Assembly (NCBI GenBank): GCA_938009755.1
Contig: CALLIL010000009.1
Location: 1 to 64,000, forward strand
DNA length: 64,000 bases
Origin: an uncultured Marinomonas sp.
GTDB lineage: Bacteria > Pseudomonadota > Gammaproteobacteria > Pseudomonadales > Marinomonadaceae
Direction of reading: 5' to 3'
Part shown: one piece after another, positions 18,979 through 27,750 of the stretch
Layout of the letters: every line of letters starts with the position of its first letter
Position numbering within the stretch: position 1 is the stretch's first letter
Position numbers and translations under genes: made by a program
Notes under the pieces: generated by a model
What the model was told of the DNA's origin: nothing
Databases searched by the model: none
Seen by the model: the letters and a program-made list of their open reading frames with translations, nothing else

Positions 18979-19671
18979 TTAAACGTCTATACCCACTTCT
19001 GCAACATCAATCACGGCGTCTTCTGCTTTCGCACCTTTTAACCATTCTTGCATGGCTGGGTGAGCCAGCATTGTTTTCAGATAGTCTTTTGACGGCTCTG
19101 AAACGTCAATACCATAAGTTGCAAAGCGGAAAACTACGGGAGCGAAGAAGGCGTCTGCTAAGCTAAATTCGCCAAATAAATAATCGCCTTTGGCTTTGTT
19201 CTGCGCTCTTAAGTTAGTCCAAGCGTTATCTAACCACTCAACTTCTTTTTTCGCTTCTGGCGATAAAGATATTTTTTTCTTTCCTCGGCAGTTCATTGGC
19301 ATTTCACCGCGAACGGCAAACAGGCCAGAGTGCATTTCTGCTACGAAAGAGCGAGCTTCTGCACGGTGTTTTTTGTCTGTCGGCCAGCCTTTGTTGTTCA
19401 AATGTTGTTCATTGAGGTATTCACAAATCGCGAGTGAGTCCCACACATTGATGTCGCCATCGACGAGAACAGGCACTTTGCCAACAGGGGAATACTGTGT
19501 GAGTTCGGTATAAAAATTTTCTGTGAAAAGACCGAGTTCGATTTCGTCGAAAGCAACGTTGAATGCTTTTAATGCCAACCAAGGTCGTAGCGACCAAGAA
19601 GAGTAGTTTTTGTTGCCGATGATGAGTTGCATGTCTTGATCCTTTTTTGAGATATTGTCGATAAAATTCAT
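18979..19671 (-). CDS. Glutathione S-transferase family protein
   Basis: NKNYSSWSLRPWLALKAF, SPVGKVPVLVDGD, DSLAICEYLNE. Confidence 0.92.
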   Translation of the reverse strand: MNFIDNISKKDQDMQLIIGNKNYSSWSLRPWLALKAFNVAFDEIELGLFTENFYTELTQYSPVGKVPVLVDGDINVWDSLAICEYLNEQHLNNKGWPTDKKHRAEARSFVAEMHSGLFAVRGEMPMNCRGKKKISLSPEAKKEVEWLDNAWTNLRAQNKAKGDYLFGEFSLADAFFAPVVFRFATYGIDVSEPSKDYLKTMLAHPAMQEWLKGAKAEDAVIDVAEVGIDV

Positions 19672-19708
19672 TGTGTCAGCTTGTTTTTGTGACGACTAAC
19701 GAATAGTT

Positions 19709-20602
19709 TTGATACGACCTATTCCAAACCTTGATAGATGGCTTTTATTTATGGACATTGATGCGCTGCGTAGTTTTATCGCGTTTGTCGATACGGGCAG
19801 TTTTACTCGTGCTGCTAAGCAGACTTTTCGTACCCAAAGCGCGATCAGTATGCAAATGAAGCGTCTGGAAGAAGACACTGGCCATACGTTGTTTGTGAAA
19901 GAAGGGCGTAACCTTGGATTAACTGAACAAGGCCAACAGTTAGTGAGTTATGCAAGACGCCTTGTGGCTTTGCATGATGAAGCGCTTGGACACTTTTCAA
20001 CGCACCTTCAACATCCACCTTTGGTGATTGGTTGCCCTGATGATTACGCGGAATCTATTTTGCCTTCTTTGGTCGATTTGATCCGAGAAACGTTACCGAG
20101 TCAAAGTTTGCGTATTATTTGTGATTGCAGCACTCAGCTACGCTTGATGCTGGACCAAGGGAAAGTTGACTTAGCCGTCTTAAGTCGTGCACCAGATATG
20201 GAAGAAGGTTACTTGCTGAAACACGATACTGGCGTTTGGGTGAAAGGCGCGAATGTAGGAAAAGTGGAAGGCATAAAGCCATTACCTTTGGTGCTTTATG
20301 AACCTGACTGTAAGTTCCACAGTGCCGCTATTGACGGGTTGGAAAAACAAGGGCATGAGTATCAAATCATGTGCAGTAGTGCCAGTGCGACGGTAATGAA
20401 AGGTTTATTGCGCAAAGGTCATGGGGTCAGTGCCATGGCTATGTCCAGCGTGTCTTATGGGTTAGAGATCATCCAAAGCAGTGATTTACCCGCTGTGCCT
20501 TCTGTGGATATCGTTCTTGCGGTGGCGCCTGTGCCTCACCCATTATTTGGCTCTCATTTGGCAGCGAATCTGAGTCAGCGTTTTGTTGCTCAAAAAAATT
20601 GA
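19709..20602 (+). CDS. LysR family transcriptional regulator
   Basis: DTGSFTRAAKQTFRTQSAISMQMKRLEEDTGHTLFVKEGR; true start probably ATG 19751 (MDIDALRSF). Confidence 0.93.
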   Translation: MIRPIPNLDRWLLFMDIDALRSFIAFVDTGSFTRAAKQTFRTQSAISMQMKRLEEDTGHTLFVKEGRNLGLTEQGQQLVSYARRLVALHDEALGHFSTHLQHPPLVIGCPDDYAESILPSLVDLIRETLPSQSLRIICDCSTQLRLMLDQGKVDLAVLSRAPDMEEGYLLKHDTGVWVKGANVGKVEGIKPLPLVLYEPDCKFHSAAIDGLEKQGHEYQIMCSSASATVMKGLLRKGHGVSAMAMSSVSYGLEIIQSSDLPAVPSVDIVLAVAPVPHPLFGSHLAANLSQRFVAQKN

Positions 20603-20726
20603 ATTTACATGAGTACTTATTGTCTACTTCTGGGCCTTGTGAATTTGATGCCCTTTACATAAAGCGCCTTTCTTTTTTATAGGCGTTATTAAACAATGAG
20701 ACATAATCAAATAATGGAGCATAATC

Positions 20727-21236
20727 ATGCTGTTTAAAAGTGTGTTTTTCGTTGGCCTGTCATTGTTATTAATGGCTTGCAGCAGCGTTCAGAAGCCGAC
20801 ACAGATAACTCTGCCATTATTTTATGCTTGGTATAATGGCGAAGAAGTGGCTTACGTCACGACAGATGTTTCTGATCGAGACATTGCTCGGTTAAAAAAT
20901 GCCAATTATGCGCCACGCTTGCGTGATGCTATTCCGAAATACCCGAAACCACCTCAAGTCAAAACGGCTTTAGAGCGTGTGTATTCATTTCCCAATAATG
21001 AACAAACTCACACTGTTTTCCCTTCTGCGCCTGAACCATTAGGTTATTTGAGTGAAGACCGCCGCTATTCTCCTCTTTGGATCATGTACGCAGTGGTATG
21101 GAAAGACCCAAGCCAAGCGAGAGAATTAAAATCAGAAGAAGCCATCTTCGTCGCGGAAGAAGAAGGTTTGGTAACGATTGAACGTACGGATGTTGTATTG
21201 AATTGCCCTGTTATTCCTTTTCCCGTCCATCGATAA
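20727..21236 (+). CDS. Uncharacterised lipoprotein
   Basis: Lipobox-like LLLMACSS; no family recognised with confidence. Confidence 0.7.
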   Translation: MLFKSVFFVGLSLLLMACSSVQKPTQITLPLFYAWYNGEEVAYVTTDVSDRDIARLKNANYAPRLRDAIPKYPKPPQVKTALERVYSFPNNEQTHTVFPSAPEPLGYLSEDRRYSPLWIMYAVVWKDPSQARELKSEEAIFVAEEEGLVTIERTDVVLNCPVIPFPVHR

Positions 21237-21238
21237 TC

Positions 21239-22345
21239 TTAGAAAAGAATCATTTGGTCGCCGGTTTTTGGAGGAACCTTAAACTGGCGACAATCCAAAG
21301 GGCTTAACCGCTCATTCCCCAATCCATGCTTTCTTCTTGCAATGTGGAAACGCTGGTTCATTAAGTCCGCGAAAATGCCTTCTCCTGACATGCGCTTTCC
21401 AAACTCGCTGTTGTAAAGTTTGCCACCACGCATGTCCATAATGCGCTGCAGCACATGATCCGCTCTGTCTGGATAATGCTGATGTAACCAATCTTCAAAC
21501 AATGGTGCCACTTCATGAGGAAGGCGTAGCATGATGTAGTTTATGGATTGAGCGCCCGCTTTGGCTGACCCTTCTATGATGGCTTCTAATTCATGATCAT
21601 TAATAAAGGGAATCATTGGCGCGGCTAACACAGTGACGGGAATGTCCGCTTCTCGGAGTGTTTTAACAACGCGCAATCGCGTAGTGCCTGAGGCCGTTCT
21701 GGGCTCCAAGATACGTTTGAGTTCATTGTCGAGCGTGGTGACACTGATTGCCACATGAATGAGATTCTTTTTGGCCATTTTGGCTAATAAATCCGTGTCT
21801 CGTAAAATCAAAGTGCTCTTGGTGATGATAGATATTGGCTGGTGGTATGCTAAGGCCACTTCAAGTAATTGACGAGTGATTTTGAGCGACTTTTCAATGG
21901 GCTGATAGGCGTCGGTGTTAATGCCTAAGGCAATGGTTTCGCAACGGTATCTTGGGTTTGCTAATTCTTTTTCGAATAACGCAGCGGCGTTTGGCTTCGC
22001 GACTAATTTGGTTTCAAAATCCAAACCTGGTGATAGGTCTAAATACGCATGGCTTGGTCGAGCAAAGCAATAAATACAGCCATGCTCACAGCCTTTATAA
22101 GGGTTTATGGATTGAGAAAAAGGCACATCTGGCGAACTGTTTCGGCTGATGATGCTCTTGGCTCTTTCATAACGCACTTCCGTTTTCGGTGACGTGGTTT
22201 CCAATAATGCTACGGCTTCGTCGTTTTCATCCACTTCGACAAGAGTAATAGCAAAACGTCCAGCAAGATTGTTGGCTGTTCCACGACCTTTTATTGGTTG
22301 GCTAAGAGGGTGTGTTTGTTCGGAGTGATGGTGTGAAGACGACAT
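21239..22345 (-). CDS. PA0069 family radical SAM protein (SplB-related)
   Basis: NPYKGCEHGCIYCFARPSH CxxxCxxC cluster; ATG at 22345 preferred over the TTG at 22357 in the track. Confidence 0.9.
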   Translation of the reverse strand: MSSSHHHSEQTHPLSQPIKGRGTANNLAGRFAITLVEVDENDEAVALLETTSPKTEVRYERAKSIISRNSSPDVPFSQSINPYKGCEHGCIYCFARPSHAYLDLSPGLDFETKLVAKPNAAALFEKELANPRYRCETIALGINTDAYQPIEKSLKITRQLLEVALAYHQPISIITKSTLILRDTDLLAKMAKKNLIHVAISVTTLDNELKRILEPRTASGTTRLRVVKTLREADIPVTVLAAPMIPFINDHELEAIIEGSAKAGAQSINYIMLRLPHEVAPLFEDWLHQHYPDRADHVLQRIMDMRGGKLYNSEFGKRMSGEGIFADLMNQRFHIARRKHGLGNERLSPLDCRQFKVPPKTGDQMILF

Positions 22346-22351
22346 AAAAAA

Positions 22352-22387
22352 CGCCAATATACTGTTTATATATACAGTATATTGGCG
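22352..22387. promoter_or_regulatory. LexA (SOS) box inside a 36-nt perfect palindrome
   Basis: CGCCAATATACTGT-TTATATAT-ACAGTATATTGGCG; core CTGT-N8-ACAG at 22362-22377, just upstream of the radical SAM ATG. Confidence 0.8.
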
Positions 22388-22519
22388 TCATTATAGAAAA
22401 AAGACAAGTAAAAATCTGCCTGTTTTTGAGTCTAGTGCAATAGTTGGCTTACGATCACAGAAACGGGTTTTGCGCCTTTTTATTAATCAATATTGAAAGA
22501 GGCGTTTTATTAACATGCG

Positions 22520-23530
22520 TTAGTTTAACTCGGACATCTCTTCTGAGAAGTTATCCTTAATATCTAGGATGTTAGGCAGAATACTCTTTAGTAATGGCGG
22601 TAGTGCAGGGTCAAAGTGCGTGCCTGATTGATCAAAAATATAGTTAAGAGCGTCTTCAACAGACCAAGCTTTTTTATAAGGGCGTTCGCTGGTGAGTGCG
22701 TCAAAGACATCGGCAACGGCTATGAGTCGACCTTCGATTGGTATTTCTTCTCCCATCAATCCATTTGGATAGCCAGAACCGTCCCATTTTTCATGGTGAG
22801 TAAGCGCCATGGTTTGCGCCAGTTCGATGAGGTGTGACCTTGGGTTGGAGAGAATTTCAGCACCGATTTCAACATGCGTTTTCATGATCTCATATTCTTC
22901 TTCCGTGAGTTTGCCAGGCTTTAAGAGAATATTGTCAGCGATGCCGATTTTACCGATATCGTGCATCGGTGCGGCCATCATTAAATCGTTGGCGTCTTCT
23001 TCATTGAAACCGTAGGCAATGGCCAGTTCTCGTGTGTAACGACTCATGCGCTGAACGTGCATGCCTGTTTCGTTATCCTTGTATTCCGCAGCACGACCTA
23101 ACCTCGCCATTAAATCGAGGTGTGTTAAATGCAACTCTGCCACATTGGTTAAGGACATGTGATTTTTGACACGAGCGAGGACAATCGCGGGTACGACAGG
23201 TTTTGTTATGTAGTCTACCGCACCGATTTCAAAGCCTTTTTCTTCATCAACGGAATCACGTAGCGCCGTAACGAAAATCACAGGAATGTCTTTGGTTGCA
23301 GGGTTTTTCTTTAATTCCTCGCAGACTTCGATGCCGGTCATGTTAGGCATCATCACATCCAGCAGAATTAAATCGATGTCTTCAGCGTTTGCCAAATCTA
23401 AGGCTGCCTCGCCTGAGCGAGCAAACGACAAAGCATAATGTTCTTGTAGAATGTGGCGTAACACTCTTAAGTTTGTCGGTTCATCATCAACCAATAGGAT
23501 TCTAGGTTGGGCTTTTCTCTTCAATATCAT
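22520..23530 (-). CDS. Response regulator with HD-GYP phosphodiesterase domain
   Basis: REC: ILLVDDEPTNLRVL / LILLDVMMP. HD-GYP: HDIGKIGIAD ... HHEKWDGSGYPNGL. Confidence 0.95.
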   Translation of the reverse strand: MILKRKAQPRILLVDDEPTNLRVLRHILQEHYALSFARSGEAALDLANAEDIDLILLDVMMPNMTGIEVCEELKKNPATKDIPVIFVTALRDSVDEEKGFEIGAVDYITKPVVPAIVLARVKNHMSLTNVAELHLTHLDLMARLGRAAEYKDNETGMHVQRMSRYTRELAIAYGFNEEDANDLMMAAPMHDIGKIGIADNILLKPGKLTEEEYEIMKTHVEIGAEILSNPRSHLIELAQTMALTHHEKWDGSGYPNGLMGEEIPIEGRLIAVADVFDALTSERPYKKAWSVEDALNYIFDQSGTHFDPALPPLLKSILPNILDIKDNFSEEMSELN

Positions 23531-26520
23531 GCTTTGCCTTCCATGGTTCTTTTCATTGCTAGCAAAAGCTGGATGGCAACATGGAAATTGAAGTCGAAAA
23601 TAGCATTCTTTACTTCAATCGCTTTGTTTCGGTCATTGGCTTCAACACTGTTTACAAAAGTGTCTAGCGTTTCATCTTTCACTTCGCCTGCGTTGGCGAG
23701 CTGAATGAGTTCGTCAATCATATCTAATGCATCACTTTTTGAGATGACTTGAAGAGAGTCGGCGCTCTCTTGCGTTGTTTCTTGGTATTTTTCATTGAGT
23801 GGTTTTAGTTCACGAATAATCAGCTGCATGGCATTTTGTAGCGCATGAATCGTCTGTAAGCCGGACTCGGTATCTTGTGCAATGGCGGCGGCTTCTAGCT
23901 TTGCTGCGAGGCGGCTTAATTCTAACAGCGCTAAATTGCTTGAAGTGCCTTTGACGGCATGAGAAAGCTGGCTCAACTCATCAAATGCTTGGCTATTCAA
24001 ATGTGTTGTTAGTGTCTGAGGCAATGTTTCGTTGCTTTGAATAAAGCGGTTTAGCTCGGCGACATACACTTCTGGTTCGCCCCATAAACCAAGGCCTTTT
24101 TTGAAGTGAATTTGTTTATGAGATGTTGGCACTGAGGATTCGTCATGGTTATGCGTTTCTATTGCAGAAAGCTCCACACCCAATACACGAGCCATTTCAT
24201 CGGTCAACGAGTTGACGTCAATCGGCTTATTGGCAAAACCATCCATGCCGGCATTTTTGGCTTCTAGTCTGTCTTCCATTAGTACGTTAGCGGTAAGCGC
24301 AATAATAGGGGTTCTTGCTAGATCAAACTTTGCTTCGTAGGTACGAATGATTTGAGTCGCCGTTAACCCGTCCATCGTTGGCATTTGAATGTCCATTAAA
24401 ATAATGTCGGGTTTAAATTGCTTGAATTGATCCATCGCTTCAATACCGTCTTTTGCGATGCAAATCGCGTGTCCTTGCTTCTGCAATATAATGGTGAGCA
24501 GCGTAATATTCTGCTCGACATCGTCTGCGATTAGGACTCGCTGCGGTGGCAACTTCACAGTATGTTTTGGCTTGGCAGCAGGTAGCGTATCCACTTCTTT
24601 GAGAGGTATATCAAAGTAGAAAGCACTGCCCACGCCCATTTCACTCAACGCATGTATTTCACCGCCCATAAGGTCCACTAACTGTTTTGAAATCGTGGTT
24701 CCCAACCCTGTTCCTCCGAAGCGTCGACTCATAGAAGCATCCGCTTGGGTAAATGGGTCAAAGATGGCTTTTAATCTGTCCGCTGGTATGCCAATCCCTG
24801 TGTCTTGTACGTAAAAACGTACAAAACCATTAGGTTGTTTGGAGATGATTAAGGTTACGCTGCCTTTTTCTGTGAACTTAATGGCGTTACCCAGTATATT
24901 CATGAGCACTTGATGAATGCGATCTTCGGCACCGAAGTAGACTTCTCCTACGTTATTTTCAATAGAAAAGCTGAGCTCGATATTTTTACTTTTAGCTTGC
25001 AACCAAAGCGTCGAAATAGCGCTATCAACAAGCCTAATCAGCTCAAAAGAGCGGTTTTCAAGTTCTAGTTTATTCTTTTCTAGTTTTGCGCTGTCCAAAA
25101 TGTCGTTTAATAAATGCAATAAAGAACGAGCAGATTTACTAATAATACCCAAGTGCTTTTTGTTTTCTTTCGACATTTCAGAATCTAATAATATGTCCGA
25201 AAAGCCGATAATGGCGTTCATTGGTGTGCGTATTTCGTGGCTCATATTCGCAAGGAAAGAAGACTTACTTTCAGCGGATATTTCTGCTCTATCTTTCGCT
25301 TGCCGCAGATCGTCTTCCATTTTTTTACGAGCTGAAATGTCGGTGACAAAGCCAACAAAAAGAGGTGGAAAGCCGTTGAGTTTTACTTCTCCAATGCCAA
25401 GGCGAATTGGAAAGTTGTGTCCGTCTTTGTGGCGTGCATAGGTCTCTTTTTCTCCTCCAGAAAGGTTTTTAATGTTCTGAAGTTTTGTGCTGAAATCCTC
25501 TTTTATATCGTTGCTGAGCATCGCTTCGCTATTGGGTTCATTGCTTTCTAATGGCATCAGTAACGAGACACTTTGTCCTATTATATTTTCTTCTTGCCAG
25601 CCATAAATAGACACGGCGGCTTTATTAAAGGCTTGAATAATCCCTTTATGATCAATGGTGATGATGCCATCGACGGCAGTATCTAAAGTGGTTTTTAAGC
25701 GTAATTCGTTTGTTGTTTTTTCCAGCAATAGTTGGCGATAACGTAACTGGGAAGTGATGTTAGTGGCCAAAATGGAAATTAAAATAGTGAGTACCGCAAC
25801 GGCAAAAGGCAGGCTTCCATTGTGACTGTCATACGTCATATGGTGCATATGGTTCTCGGTATTTTGAATGAAGCGAGCACCAGTCATGCCAGCATAATGC
25901 ATGCCTGAAATAGCCGCGCCCATTATGATTGCGCTGAAGCCATTGATTATGTGTTCATTAAGTCCCTTTTGGACATGGGAAATATAATGTTTGACTGATA
26001 GCGCTACAATTGCCAATACGGCGGCGATTAGGATGGAGAAAGTAAACCAATAAGGGTCGTAACCTAGTTTGACATCCATTTCCATAGCCGCCATGCCCAT
26101 GTAATGCATAGTCCCAATACCCAAACCGACTAAGGAGCCTCCGATTATTAGGAGCCAAGGAGTAAGGTCGTTTTTAATTAAAATATTGAGAGCAATATAG
26201 GAGGCGATGATGCTAGGTAAAATAGAGGCTAGCGTTAGCCAAGGCTCATAAATAACAGCGTGGCCCATATCAAAAGCAAGCATGCCCACAAAATGCATAC
26301 TCCAAATACCGCCAGCCATAACCAAAGAACCTGAAATAAGGGCAATGATCTTATGTCTTGGTGATAAGATGTATTTCGCAACTGAGGCAAAATGCAGAGA
26401 AAAGAAAGAGGCTGCGACAGCGAGAGAAATAGACAGCAGAATAAGCCAATAATTATAGGCTCCTTCATAATGCTCGTAAGTTGCGATATCAGAGATAAAA
26501 AAGTCAGTTAACCAATCCAT
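23527..26520 (-). CDS. MHYT-PAS hybrid histidine kinase with REC and Hpt domains
   Basis: MHFVGM, MHYMGM and MHYAGM repeats; PAS; NMSHEIRTPMNAIIGFS H-box; REC LMDIQMPTMDG; Hpt SHAVKGTSSNLAL. Confidence 0.94.
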   Translation of the reverse strand: MDWLTDFFISDIATYEHYEGAYNYWLILLSISLAVAASFFSLHFASVAKYILSPRHKIIALISGSLVMAGGIWSMHFVGMLAFDMGHAVIYEPWLTLASILPSIIASYIALNILIKNDLTPWLLIIGGSLVGLGIGTMHYMGMAAMEMDVKLGYDPYWFTFSILIAAVLAIVALSVKHYISHVQKGLNEHIINGFSAIIMGAAISGMHYAGMTGARFIQNTENHMHHMTYDSHNGSLPFAVAVLTILISILATNITSQLRYRQLLLEKTTNELRLKTTLDTAVDGIITIDHKGIIQAFNKAAVSIYGWQEENIIGQSVSLLMPLESNEPNSEAMLSNDIKEDFSTKLQNIKNLSGGEKETYARHKDGHNFPIRLGIGEVKLNGFPPLFVGFVTDISARKKMEDDLRQAKDRAEISAESKSSFLANMSHEIRTPMNAIIGFSDILLDSEMSKENKKHLGIISKSARSLLHLLNDILDSAKLEKNKLELENRSFELIRLVDSAISTLWLQAKSKNIELSFSIENNVGEVYFGAEDRIHQVLMNILGNAIKFTEKGSVTLIISKQPNGFVRFYVQDTGIGIPADRLKAIFDPFTQADASMSRRFGGTGLGTTISKQLVDLMGGEIHALSEMGVGSAFYFDIPLKEVDTLPAAKPKHTVKLPPQRVLIADDVEQNITLLTIILQKQGHAICIAKDGIEAMDQFKQFKPDIILMDIQMPTMDGLTATQIIRTYEAKFDLARTPIIALTANVLMEDRLEAKNAGMDGFANKPIDVNSLTDEMARVLGVELSAIETHNHDESSVPTSHKQIHFKKGLGLWGEPEVYVAELNRFIQSNETLPQTLTTHLNSQAFDELSQLSHAVKGTSSNLALLELSRLAAKLEAAAIAQDTESGLQTIHALQNAMQLIIRELKPLNEKYQETTQESADSLQVISKSDALDMIDELIQLANAGEVKDETLDTFVNSVEANDRNKAIEVKNAIFDFNFHVAIQLLLAMKRTMEGKA

Positions 26521-26801
26521 AGGAATGCGTAAACCTTGTCATTAAACGGTAGTGTTGAATATCTGGTGAGGCGAGTCGTTTTAAAACGCTTTATTACACT
26601 GTGTTACAATATGTTTACCAGCCATATACATATTTTAACCTAGTTGATTTGAAATCAATCTAATTTAGCGCTTTCTAATGTGTAAACTAAAAGGAAAAAC
26701 AGCATAAATTGTAGTAATCATGACGTATTGGGTTGTTTGTTTTTTATGGCAAGACGCTATGGTTTCAATATGCTGAACATAAATGTAGATAAGGAAAGAA
26801 A

Positions 26802-27260
26802 ATGTCAGAGTACTTTGCGACGATTGAGTGGAAACGTGGTACACAAAACTTTCTGGATCGACGATACAGTCGCGCACATGAATGGCAGTTTCAAGGCGGT
26901 GTTGCCATTCCTGCATCCTCTTCACCGCATATTGTGCCGATTCCCATGTCCGTTGCGGATAATGTTGACCCAGAAGAGGCCTTTGTGGCGTCTATTTCCA
27001 GTTGTCACATGCTGTTCTTTCTCGACTTTGCGTCACGTAAAAAACTCATTGTCGATCAATACACAGACAAAGCCGTTGGAACCTTAGCCGTCGGACCAAA
27101 TGGCAAACAGATGATAACGGAAGTCGTGTTAAAACCAGAAGTCACTTTTTTGGGAGAAAGACCCAGCTTAGAAGTGTTAAAAGAACTGCACCATCAATCT
27201 CATGAAGCCTGCTTTATTGCTAACTCAGTGCTGACGGATGTCAGAGTGGAGAGCGTCTAA
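26802..27260 (+). CDS. OsmC family protein
   Basis: DPEEAFVASISSCHMLFFL; HHQSHEACFIANS. Confidence 0.9.
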   Translation: MSEYFATIEWKRGTQNFLDRRYSRAHEWQFQGGVAIPASSSPHIVPIPMSVADNVDPEEAFVASISSCHMLFFLDFASRKKLIVDQYTDKAVGTLAVGPNGKQMITEVVLKPEVTFLGERPSLEVLKELHHQSHEACFIANSVLTDVRVESV

Positions 27261-27557
27261 AGCGCTTTTAGACTTTGTCACCGTATAAAACCTTTTTACA
27301 TTTTTAGTCACTTCTCCCCACTTTGATGCTCTCACTCTGGCTTGGTGTTTGTCAAAACTGACTTGATCGATGAATTCTTCGTATACATCAAAATGGTGTT
27401 GGTGAGTTGTGTCTTTTTTGATGTTTCTTTTTACACTGAATATCAAGCACCCCTCTTCTTTATGGGTGAGCGCTATGTGTTTTGGCAATGCTTCTAAAAC
27501 GCCCTTTAAGTCTTCGCTTGGCACTTTTATATGGCCACTTAATCGAATTTTCTGCAT
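27225..27557 (-). CDS. Antibiotic biosynthesis monooxygenase (ABM)-like protein
   Basis: KEEGCLIFSV ... FDVYEEFIDQVSFDKHQA; convergent 36-nt overlap with the OsmC gene. Confidence 0.75.
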   Translation of the reverse strand: MQKIRLSGHIKVPSEDLKGVLEALPKHIALTHKEEGCLIFSVKRNIKKDTTHQHHFDVYEEFIDQVSFDKHQARVRASKWGEVTKNVKRFYTVTKSKSALDALHSDIRQH

Positions 27558-27750
27558 AGGTTTTCTCTTAATACATAACGTATTGATTTACTTAATGAAG
27601 GCGAATTCTGTTAACGCTTTAACGACAAAAGAGTGATGTAGGGCAATTGTATTATTATATTGAGATATATATAGTAACGATTCGCAATATCATACTGAGC
27701 TCCAAAGAGAGCCGTATTACATAAGAAATAGCATAAACAATAATAAAAGG

